From Flavobacteriaceae bacterium (GTDB lineage Bacteria; Bacteroidota; Bacteroidia; Flavobacteriales; Flavobacteriaceae), in NCBI GenBank assembly GCA_030613745.1, contig JAUWLK010000041.1, positions 1 to 14,712 on the forward strand: a DNA stretch of 14,712 nucleotides. The letters are read 5' to 3'. The notes beneath the pieces are model-generated. The model did no database searches. It was not told where the DNA came from and saw only the letters and a program-made list of their open reading frames with translations. Below are positions 6,044 through 12,968 of the stretch, piece by piece; position 1 is the stretch's first letter, and the number at the start of each line of letters is the position of its first letter. Made by a program: the position numbers and the translations under genes.

Positions 6044-8953
6044 TTACTCCATAATTGCTTCTTGAATCAATCTTTGTACTTTGGTACGAATATCTTGTTC
6101 ACCTAATTTATTATTTTCTCTTGTAGGGTAAACTCTATTTGATAAAAACACATAAACTATTTCAGTTTCAGGATCCACGAAAGTGTAAGTACCAGTATAA
6201 CCACTATGCCCAAAACTTTTAAACGAGGTACAACCGCATGTTGCTTTCACTTCAGGATCTATTTGTGGCTTATCAAACGCCAAACCTCTTCTAATTCCGT
6301 CTTGCTCAAAATATCGATAATTAAACTTATCTATTGTTTCTGGTTTTAAATAACTTTCACCGCCATAATATCCATTTTGTAAATACATCTGCATTATTTT
6401 TGCCACGTCATTTGAATTTCCAAATAAACCGGCGTTTCCACTTACTCCTCCTAACATTGCAGCACCTTCATCATGTACATAACCTTGTAATAACTGATGA
6501 CGAAAAAATTCATCCTTTTCTGTAGGAACAATTCGTGTTTTTAAAAATTTCTGCAAAGGATTATATGTCAGAGTTGTAGCACCTAAAGGAGCATAAAAAT
6601 ATTTATTATCTAATATATCTAACGGTTGGTTGTATTGTTTTTCAAGATAATCTTTAAACAAATAAAAAGGCATTCCACTGTATTTATATTTTAGTTCATC
6701 CCTTTGTGGAGCATCAGCAATTAATTGATAAATAGTATCCATATAATCTGTTCGTAAATACAAATCTTTAGCAACTTGCACACTGAACTTACTAGATTTT
6801 TTATGCTGAAAATATTTAGCCATAGGGTTATTATTTTCACCTTCAACCATAGTTTCATAATAAGGAATATATGGTTTTAATTTGGCATAATGTGAAAGTG
6901 TTTCTTGAACGGTTAATGTGTCTTTATTGCTATTTTTTAAAACAGGCATCATTTCTCCCAATGTAGTTTGCAATGTAAATTTACCTTCTTCTTCAGCTTT
7001 CATAATCATTGGTAATCCTCCTAAAATTTTTGTTACAGAAGCCAAATCATAAATACTTTGATCATTAACTTTTTTTAAAGAATCATAAGTATAATAGCCA
7101 AAGTTTTTACGATACACGATCTTTCCATGTCGGGCGACTAAAACTTGTAATCCAGGCGCCATTGCTGAATCAATTACTACTTGAGCTATAGAATCAATTC
7201 TGTTTAATTTATGACTATCTAAACCAACATCTTCAGGAATTGAATATCCCAATCTTTTAATATTAGAAAGATGTAAACCATAACCCATTGAAAATTCTTC
7301 CTTAATATTTACCGGTAATTTTCCTTTAACATCTAATGCTCCAAAAATCATTTGAGCTGAAATATCTTGCGCCAAATTTGAATTTTGATAAGAGACCAAA
7401 ACTGCATCAATATTTGTAAAAGACTTGATTTTTAACAAACTATACGGACTAGCAAATACATCTAAAATAACTTTATGTTTGCGAGATATTGCTTGTAATT
7501 TTACCAAATCACTTTCTGATATTTTATAATTTGCATAAGCACCTAAAGTAGTATGAAAACTTACAATTACAGTTTTATAACCTGTTAGCTTTTGTAATAC
7601 CTCATCTAAATTTTTCCCTGAAACAACATCAACTTTAGTATAATCATTTAATCTATTTACAAAAGTTTTATTATCCTTTGATCCCAACTTTACATAAGCT
7701 ATCTTATTGTTATCCAAATATTTAATTGGCAACACATTATTATTATTTTGAATTAATGTTATTGAGTTTTCAACTAATTTCCGATTTAAAATTTCATCTT
7801 GAATTGTATTTAAATCTTCACTTAAATTATTCAAATCAATTGGTTTAAAATTATTCAAACCAACCCAATATTTAGCTTTTAAAATTTTTCTAACGGAATA
7901 ATCTAATCGTTCAATTGATATTTTTTTCTTTTTTATAGCCTTTTTGATTTTGGCAATAGCTTCCGGTACATTAGCTACAAATTCTAAAACATCATTTCCT
8001 GCCATAAATGCTTGCAAATCAATTTCACCTGGTTTTGCAAAATTTGAAGCACCTTTCATATTTAAAGCATCTGTAAAAATTAATCCTTTAAATTGCATTT
8101 TTTCTTTTGCTATTTTGGTAACAACATCATAAGATAATGATGTTGGTAATTGCGCATTAGACTCTAAACTTGGAATACTTAAATGAGCAGTCATCATACT
8201 TCCTAAACCAACTTTAAACAATTGATAATAAGGATATAGTTCTACCGAATCAATTCTTTCAGCAGAAAAATCTACAGTAGGTAAAGTTTTATGAGAATCT
8301 TGGGCGGTATCTCCATGTCCCGGAAAATGTTTTGCGCAAGCTATAATATTTTGACTTTGTAATCCTTTAACAAATTGAATGGATTTATTGGTTACATTAT
8401 ATTTATCTTCACCAAAAGATCTATTTCCAATAATTGGGTTTTTTGGATTGGTATTTATATCAACTACAGGAGCAAAATTCACATGAATTCCTACTCTTTT
8501 TAAATGTTTGCCTAAATGTTCTCCAAATTGTTCAATTAATCTATCGTCTCTTATTGCGCCAAGCGCCATATTATAAGGAAATCCGACAGTATTTTTTAGT
8601 CGCATATCTAAACCCCATTCTGCATCAGTAGAAATCAATATTGGCACTTTTGAAATACTTTGGTATTTATTAATCAATATAGCATGTCCTTGGGCTGTAC
8701 CTTGCATAAAAATCAATCCACCTATTTCATATTTTTTGATAGTATTTTCAATAAAATCTGTATGTTTTTTATCTTTGTTTGAATATGCAGGAAGCATAAA
8801 CAATTGACCAATTTTTTGATCAACACTCATATTATTTATAATATCATCTACCCATTTTATTTGGGCAATACTGTCTTTTGTTTTAAACGGGTCAACTTGT
8901 GCATTTACAAGAGAAATACAAAATATAGCAAAAACAAATAATATTTTTTTCAT
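6044..8953 (-). CDS. Secreted GH3 beta-N-acetylhexosaminidase fused to a beta-lactamase-fold serine hydrolase
   Basis: 969 aa, with a signal peptide (residues 1-18, cleavage VNA|QV) and no lipobox, so it acts in the periplasm or outside. Residues 30-365 are a GH3 N-terminal barrel of NagZ type: FAPVVDIN (160-167), NPIIGNRSFGED (172-183), AKHFPGHGDTAQDSHKTLP (207-225) with the NagZ-specific Asp219/His221 pair, and nucleophile Asp295 in FTDALNM. Residues 390-560 fit the GH3 C-terminal sandwich. Residues 575-965 are a class C beta-lactamase/penicillin-binding-type serine hydrolase. Its SxxK is Ser639-Val-Thr-Lys642, its YxN equivalent is Tyr758-Ser-Gly, and its KTG equivalent is HSG at 916-918. 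Probable role: removing N-acetylglucosamine from cell-wall or chitin-type glycans, with a linked esterase or peptidase activity of unknown substrate. This fusion occurs in other Bacteroidota. It is last in the leftward group, 71 nt after its upstream neighbour. Confidence 0.92.
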   Translation of the reverse strand: MKKILFVFAIFCISLVNAQVDPFKTKDSIAQIKWVDDIINNMSVDQKIGQLFMLPAYSNKDKKHTDFIENTIKKYEIGGLIFMQGTAQGHAILINKYQSISKVPILISTDAEWGLDMRLKNTVGFPYNMALGAIRDDRLIEQFGEHLGKHLKRVGIHVNFAPVVDINTNPKNPIIGNRSFGEDKYNVTNKSIQFVKGLQSQNIIACAKHFPGHGDTAQDSHKTLPTVDFSAERIDSVELYPYYQLFKVGLGSMMTAHLSIPSLESNAQLPTSLSYDVVTKIAKEKMQFKGLIFTDALNMKGASNFAKPGEIDLQAFMAGNDVLEFVANVPEAIAKIKKAIKKKKISIERLDYSVRKILKAKYWVGLNNFKPIDLNNLSEDLNTIQDEILNRKLVENSITLIQNNNNVLPIKYLDNNKIAYVKLGSKDNKTFVNRLNDYTKVDVVSGKNLDEVLQKLTGYKTVIVSFHTTLGAYANYKISESDLVKLQAISRKHKVILDVFASPYSLLKIKSFTNIDAVLVSYQNSNLAQDISAQMIFGALDVKGKLPVNIKEEFSMGYGLHLSNIKRLGYSIPEDVGLDSHKLNRIDSIAQVVIDSAMAPGLQVLVARHGKIVYRKNFGYYTYDSLKKVNDQSIYDLASVTKILGGLPMIMKAEEEGKFTLQTTLGEMMPVLKNSNKDTLTVQETLSHYAKLKPYIPYYETMVEGENNNPMAKYFQHKKSSKFSVQVAKDLYLRTDYMDTIYQLIADAPQRDELKYKYSGMPFYLFKDYLEKQYNQPLDILDNKYFYAPLGATTLTYNPLQKFLKTRIVPTEKDEFFRHQLLQGYVHDEGAAMLGGVSGNAGLFGNSNDVAKIMQMYLQNGYYGGESYLKPETIDKFNYRYFEQDGIRRGLAFDKPQIDPEVKATCGCTSFKSFGHSGYTGTYTFVDPETEIVYVFLSNRVYPTRENNKLGEQDIRTKVQRLIQEAIME

Positions 8954-9024
8954 TAGAAAAATTTTTAAAATTGATTTATAAGTTGAGAGATAGTTTGTTT
9001 CAAAAATTTTTCAAATATATAAAT

Positions 9025-9513
9025 TTATCGATCAAAATATCGATTATGCCAACTTTCATCAGCTGAAACTTCCCAAACAGTTTCAAATTCTTTCTTAGTA
9101 TTTATTAAATTATTAAATACAATGGTTTTAGAATTTATTTTCTTTTGATTTGAATATTTTTTAAAATCTGCTAAAGAAACAATATTGATATTATCACCAT
9201 CTTTAAAAGCAGTATTTAACTTATTAAATAATTCTACTTGATATAACTTTTCAAGTTGCTTAAAAAAGTATACAGATTCGTCTATTGAGCATCCTGAAAC
9301 TTCATTGTGCTCTTCATCAACAGATAATATGATAAATTGGTTGTATTTAATTTGATATGAAGCTTTTAAATCATCCCCGTGTCTCTTCCAATTAGAAATA
9401 AATAATTCAATTTTAAGATCAATTTCTTTAACTTCATCTTTAGTGAATTCTCTATTAGACTGGTAGATCCAAATTGTTGCAGAATCAGGTAAACTATTAA
9501 AATCTACTAACAT
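9025..9513 (-). CDS. Conserved Bacteroidota protein of unknown function ('ABC transporter ATPase' by name only)
   Basis: 162 aa, cytoplasmic, with no signal or membrane segment. I recognise the family from its conserved blocks: WIYQSNREFT (15-24), NWKRHGDDLKASYQIKYNQF (41-60), SGCSID (73-78) and TIVFNNLINTK (130-140). Members of about 160 aa are widespread in Bacteroidota and, as I recall, often carry the label 'ABC transporter ATPase'. There is no Walker A (GxxxxGKS/T), no LSGGQ signature and no Walker B, so that name is unsupported. The start ATG directly follows the stop of the exonuclease gene, so it is probably translationally coupled to it. Function is unknown; association with the exonuclease is an inference from position. 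Confidence 0.8.
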   Translation of the reverse strand: MLVDFNSLPDSATIWIYQSNREFTKDEVKEIDLKIELFISNWKRHGDDLKASYQIKYNQFIILSVDEEHNEVSGCSIDESVYFFKQLEKLYQVELFNKLNTAFKDGDNINIVSLADFKKYSNQKKINSKTIVFNNLINTKKEFETVWEVSADESWHNRYFDR

Positions 9514-10332
9514 TTATATTTTATTATTAAATTTATTTTGTAAATCTTCTAATGTATTTATTTTCTTTTTCGGATTCATTTTTTCTTTAATTTTTGTCAA
9601 TACCTTCTTAGTATATAACGGAAAATCAGCATTTTGCATCCAACTGTAATAACCAGGATTAGCCCTTAAGACATCTGTGACCTTTTTACCTTTGTATTTT
9701 CCAAAAGAAAAATTTTCAACATCGTTTTCATCATAAATAATAAATCCCGCAAAATCAACTCGTTTTGTATGTGAAGAATATTCACTTAAAAATTTTATAT
9801 CATTTTCAACATCATCATACTTTTCAATTTGAGCCTCTAAAATTTCATAAGTTGCTAAAGTATCTGCTTCTGCAGAGTGTGCGTTTTCAAGGTTTTTACC
9901 ACAATAAAATTCATATCCTGCACTCAAAGTACGTTGTTCTTTTTTATGAAAAATAACCTGAACATCAACAGCTTTTCTATCTTGCATATCAAAATTCACT
10001 TCCGCTCTAAGCATTTCTTCCGCCAAAAGCGGAATATCAAATCTGTTAGAATTAAAACCTGCTAAATCACAACCTTCAATCATTTCGCTAACCTTAGCTG
10101 CTAACTCGTTAAATGTTGGTTCGGTCACAACTTTTTCATTGGTAATTCCATGAATTTCTATAGCTTCTTTCGAAATTTCCATTTCAGGATTTACCAACCA
10201 GGTTTTACTCTCTTTATTTCCGTTAGGAAAAATCTTTAAAATTGATATCTCAACAATTCTATCTGTTGCAATTTGTATACCTGTAGTTTCTAAATCAAAA
10301 AATACTATCGGTTTTTCAAGTTTTAAATTCAT
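9514..10332 (-). CDS. 3'-5' exonuclease (DnaQ-like, DEDDh) with C-terminal DUF3820 domain
   Basis: 272 aa. Residues 8-170 are a DnaQ-type 3'-5' exonuclease of the DEDDh class. Exo I is FFDLETTG with Asp13 and Glu15, Exo II is GFNSNRFD with Asp99, and Exo III is AHSAEADTLA with His152 and Asp157. All metal-binding and catalytic residues are present. After a linker, residues 207-245 (FSFGKYKGKKVTDVLRANPGYYSWM...) match DUF3820, a small domain also called putative quorum-sensing-regulated virulence factor. The protein may proofread, repair or degrade DNA or RNA; it is not necessarily the replicative Pol III epsilon subunit. It lies 34 nt after the E2 gene and abuts the next gene without a gap. 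Confidence 0.9.
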   Translation of the reverse strand: MNLKLEKPIVFFDLETTGIQIATDRIVEISILKIFPNGNKESKTWLVNPEMEISKEAIEIHGITNEKVVTEPTFNELAAKVSEMIEGCDLAGFNSNRFDIPLLAEEMLRAEVNFDMQDRKAVDVQVIFHKKEQRTLSAGYEFYCGKNLENAHSAEADTLATYEILEAQIEKYDDVENDIKFLSEYSSHTKRVDFAGFIIYDENDVENFSFGKYKGKKVTDVLRANPGYYSWMQNADFPLYTKKVLTKIKEKMNPKKKINTLEDLQNKFNNKI

Positions 10333-10366
10333 TGTATTATTCTAGAATTATTTAAAATTTAAATAT

Positions 10367-11677
10367 TTAAAAATCAGCATTAACATCCCAAGCCTCTAAA
10401 TAATCAGATACTCTTTTTGCAAACATACTACCTAATGCTCCGTTTACAACTCTATGATCATAAGAATGTGAAATAATCATTTTATGACGAATTCCTATAA
10501 AATCACCATCGGGAGTTTCAATTACAGCTGCTATTTTTCGAATAGAACCCAGAGCCAAAATACCAACTTGAGGTTGATTAATAATTGGTGTTCCTGTAAT
10601 ACTTCCAAAGGTTCCTACATTGGTAACAGTATATGTACCACCTTGGATATCATCTGGTTTTAATTTACCAATTCTAGCTCTATTCCCTAAATCATTTACA
10701 GCCTTGGTCATACCAACTAAATTTAATTGATCGGCTTTTTTAATCACAGGAACAATTAAATTACCGTCTGCTAAAGCTGCTGCCATACCTAAATTAATAT
10801 CTTTATGTTTTATAATTTTATCTCCATCTACCGAAATATTCATCATTGGAAAATCTCTTAAGGTTTTAGCTATCGCTTCCATAAATATTGGAGTAAAAGT
10901 GATTTTTTCACTTTCACGCTTAAAGAATTCATCTTTAATTTTATTTCTCCATCTTACAATATTGGTTACATCAACCTCTACAAAACTTTGAACATGTGCA
11001 GAAGTTTGAATAGAATCAACCATGTGTTTGGCAACTAATTTACCCATTCTAGTCATTTCAATTACTTCATCTCCTCCATTAATGACAACAGGTGCCTGAC
11101 TTATTTGAGATTTTGTAGTTGGTTTTACAGGCTTATCCTTTCTGTTTTCTAAATAAGATAAAATATCACTTTTGGTTACTCTATGATCTTTTCCGGTACC
11201 TACAACAAATTCCAATTCATCCATTGAAATTCCTTCGGTTTTGGCAATATTTTTTACTAAAGGAGAATAAAACTTACCTGTTGGAGAGTTCACATTTACA
11301 ATAGCTTCCTCCGTTTTTTGTGTTTCAGTCTTAATCTTTTCTATTGAAGGAACCTTTTCAATAACTTCTTCTTTACTTATAGGTAAATCTTTTTTAACTG
11401 AAGTTTTTTCTGTATTTAGATTAGTACTTTCTTTTGTATCAATTTCAATAATAGCAATGGTTTCGCCTACTTTAACCACATCATCAATCTCAAAAAATCT
11501 TTCTATCATAACACCCTCAACTTCACTTGGCACTTCACTATCAACTTTATCAGTAGCAATTTCAACAATTGGTTCATCTAATTCAATAGTGTCTCCAACT
11601 TCTTTTAACCAAGAAGTAATTGTTGCCTCAGCAACACTTTCACCCATTTTAGGCAATTTTAACTCAAATTTTGACAT
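10367..11677 (-). CDS. 2-oxo acid dehydrogenase complex E2 subunit (dihydrolipoyl acyltransferase)
   Basis: 436 aa, a normal size for a single-lipoyl E2. Residues 1-80 are the lipoyl domain, with the attachment Lys44 in EIATDKVDSEVPSEVEG. Residues 81-135 are an acidic, Lys-rich flexible linker. Residues 136-178 (FYSPLVKNIAKTEGISMDELE... RVTKSDILSYL) are the peripheral-subunit binding domain. Residues 205-436 are the catalytic acyltransferase core. The active-site His408 is present in SHSYDHRVVNGALG, but the usual Asp of HxxxDG is Asn412. The enzyme transfers acyl groups from lipoamide to CoA. The sequence fits the branched-chain or general E2 class; the exact complex is unclear because no E1 or E3 gene is adjacent. 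It is the first gene of a probable operon with the exonuclease. Confidence 0.92.
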   Translation of the reverse strand: MSKFELKLPKMGESVAEATITSWLKEVGDTIELDEPIVEIATDKVDSEVPSEVEGVMIERFFEIDDVVKVGETIAIIEIDTKESTNLNTEKTSVKKDLPISKEEVIEKVPSIEKIKTETQKTEEAIVNVNSPTGKFYSPLVKNIAKTEGISMDELEFVVGTGKDHRVTKSDILSYLENRKDKPVKPTTKSQISQAPVVINGGDEVIEMTRMGKLVAKHMVDSIQTSAHVQSFVEVDVTNIVRWRNKIKDEFFKRESEKITFTPIFMEAIAKTLRDFPMMNISVDGDKIIKHKDINLGMAAALADGNLIVPVIKKADQLNLVGMTKAVNDLGNRARIGKLKPDDIQGGTYTVTNVGTFGSITGTPIINQPQVGILALGSIRKIAAVIETPDGDFIGIRHKMIISHSYDHRVVNGALGSMFAKRVSDYLEAWDVNADF

Positions 11678-11700
11678 TCCTTTGCTTATTTTTTGGAATG

Positions 11701-11708
11701 CAAATTTA
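11701..11708 (-). promoter_or_regulatory. Putative -7 box (TAAATTTG) for the E2 operon
   Basis: On the minus strand TAAATTTGCA fits the Bacteroidota TAnnTTTG box and its frequent extension to TTTGCA. It lies 23 nt before the E2 ATG at 11677 and downstream of the csp terminator, where a promoter is expected. No clear -33 TTG is seen at the right distance. Confidence 0.45.
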
Positions 11709-11791
11709 TGAAATTATTTACAGAATTTATACGGAGTAAGTAGTAATTAAATTTTGTAAATTATAATCAGGGTGGTTTAAAAATTTAAAAC

Positions 11792-11820
11792 AAAAAAAAA
11801 GCCTGCACAAATTGCAGGCT
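11792..11820 (-). terminator. Intrinsic terminator of the cold-shock gene
   Basis: On the minus strand AGCCTGCA (11820-11813), a 5-nt loop and TGCAGGCT (11807-11800) form a perfect 8-bp stem with high GC for this genome. A run of T from the last stem base to 11792 follows. It starts 32 nt after the csp stop codon and isolates csp from the E2 operon. This is the clearest regulatory structure in the window. Confidence 0.88.
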
Positions 11821-11852
11821 CTTCTTAAGTTGTAAAAAACTATAAATAGATA

Positions 11853-12044
11853 TTAAAGAACTTTAACATCTACTGCGTTTAATCCTTTTTTACCTTCTTT
11901 TAAATCAAATTCTACTTCGTCTCCTTCTCTAATTTCATCAATTAGACCTGAAACATGCACGAAGTATTCATTATTTGATCCTTCTTCAGTTATGAATCCA
12001 AATCCTTTAGACTCATTAAAAAATTTTACTGTACCTTTTTTCAT
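11853..12044 (-). CDS. Cold-shock domain protein (CspA family)
   Basis: 63 aa, a single cold-shock domain and slightly shorter than E. coli CspA (70 aa). These proteins bind single-stranded RNA and DNA, melt mRNA secondary structure, and are often abundant in growth as well as in the cold. The RNA-binding motifs are both present: RNP1 as KGFGFI (13-18) and RNP2 as YFVHVS (27-32), with the aromatic residues Phe8, Phe15, Phe17, Phe28 and His30. The gene is a single-gene unit, with its own promoter-like box 37 nt upstream of the ATG and a strong terminator behind it. Cold induction itself cannot be read from the sequence. Confidence 0.95.
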   Translation of the reverse strand: MKKGTVKFFNESKGFGFITEEGSNNEYFVHVSGLIDEIREGDEVEFDLKEGKKGLNAVDVKVL

Positions 12045-12081
12045 TGTAATAAATTGTAATATAAATAATATTTTAAAAGTG

Positions 12082-12089
12082 CAAAGTTA
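12082..12089 (-). promoter_or_regulatory. Putative -7 box (TAACTTTG) of the cold-shock gene
   Basis: On the minus strand TAACTTTGCAC matches TAnnTTTG with the common TTTGCA extension. The ATG lies 37 nt further on, giving a leader of roughly 30 nt, AT-rich and much shorter than the long cold-responsive leader of E. coli cspA. Two A-runs on the same strand (about 12143-12123) lie upstream, where an UP-like element could act. No TTG -33 box is apparent. Confidence 0.45.
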
Positions 12090-12195
12090 ACATTATTTCT
12101 ATTCACCTACTGTTTTATAGAGGTTTTTTTTGGTTTTTTTTTATAAAATAAATTTTGATGGTATAAAAATGATATTTTAATTATTCTAAATATCT

Positions 12196-12954
12196 TTAAT
12201 ATTTATAAAAAGAAGTACTATTTGCTTGCGCTAAAGCTGTAACTTCTAACTCATTAATACAAACATGTGGTGGTAATGTTGTAACATAATACACATTTAA
12301 AGCTATATCTTTAGCAACTAGAGGTTTATAGCCATTATATGCATTACTTGCTTTTGTTTTATCGCCCTTAAAACGCACTACTGAAAATTCAGTTTCGGCA
12401 GCACCTGGTGAAATTTGGGTAACTTTTATACCGTGTTCTAACAAATCAATTCGCATGGTTTTACTCAACGCATCAACTGCAAATTTTGAAGCACAATACA
12501 CATTTCCTTTTTCATAAACTGTTTTAGCCGCAGTTGAACCTATATTAATTATGTGTCCTTTTTTATTTTTTATAAATAGCGGTATAATTTCATGACTTAC
12601 ATACAATAAACCTTTCACATTTGTATCAATCATTGTTTCCCAATCTTCTATCTTACCATTTTGTATTTTATCTAAACCAACTGCTAAACCAGCATTGTTG
12701 AGCAATACATCAATATTTTTCCATTTTTCAGATAATGAAGCTATAGCAGATTTTACCTCTTTTTTATTTCTAACATCGAAACAAAGCGGTAACACATCTA
12801 CTTTATATTTATTGACCAAATTATCAGCCAATTGAAGTAATTTTTCATTTCTTCTACCAGTAATAATAAGATCACAATTATTTTTAGCAAAAATTTTAGC
12901 AGAAGCTTTTCCAATTCCGGATGTTGCTCCTGTAATGAATATAATTTTTCTCAT
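12196..12954 (-). CDS. SDR-family NADP-dependent oxidoreductase (YdfG-like)
   Basis: 252 aa, classical short-chain dehydrogenase/reductase with a complete Rossmann domain. The cofactor motif TGATSGIG is at 8-15. ITGRR (31-35) puts Arg residues after beta-2, which favours NADP(H). NNAG is at 86-89, and the catalytic Ser140, Tyr153 and Lys157 appear in IGST and YCASK. The C-terminal stretch LVAKDIALNVYYVTTLPPHVCINELEV (start 212) closely resembles E. coli YdfG, the 3-hydroxy-acid (serine, 3-hydroxypropionate) dehydrogenase, so a hydroxy-acid substrate is plausible but unproven. It follows hemN by 14 nt and is probably co-transcribed, though no biochemical link to heme is evident. A 7-bp A/T hairpin overlaps its stop codon. 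Confidence 0.9.
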   Translation of the reverse strand: MRKIIFITGATSGIGKASAKIFAKNNCDLIITGRRNEKLLQLADNLVNKYKVDVLPLCFDVRNKKEVKSAIASLSEKWKNIDVLLNNAGLAVGLDKIQNGKIEDWETMIDTNVKGLLYVSHEIIPLFIKNKKGHIINIGSTAAKTVYEKGNVYCASKFAVDALSKTMRIDLLEHGIKVTQISPGAAETEFSVVRFKGDKTKASNAYNGYKPLVAKDIALNVYYVTTLPPHVCINELEVTALAQANSTSFYKY

Positions 12955-12968
12955 TGTATTTAGATTTG

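Noticed and set aside
9012..9035. TATATTTG box with an upstream TTG as a promoter for the GH3 fusion gene
   Set aside because: The spacing is only 13 nt, shorter than the 17-23 nt expected, and the gene can be read from the upstream genes.
10339..10348. 10-bp palindrome ATTCTAGAAT between the E2 and exonuclease genes as an operator
   Set aside because: Short AT-rich palindromes are common by chance here and no regulator gene is nearby.
11457..11711. Plus-strand open frame of 84 codons opposite the lipoyl domain
   Set aside because: The Ser/Thr-rich product mirrors the lipoyl-domain coding sequence and is a shadow.
12187..12205. Hairpin TAAATAT/ATATTTA at the end of the SDR gene as an intrinsic terminator
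   Set aside because: It is A/T-only, overlaps the stop codon and lacks a convincing T-run on the minus strand.
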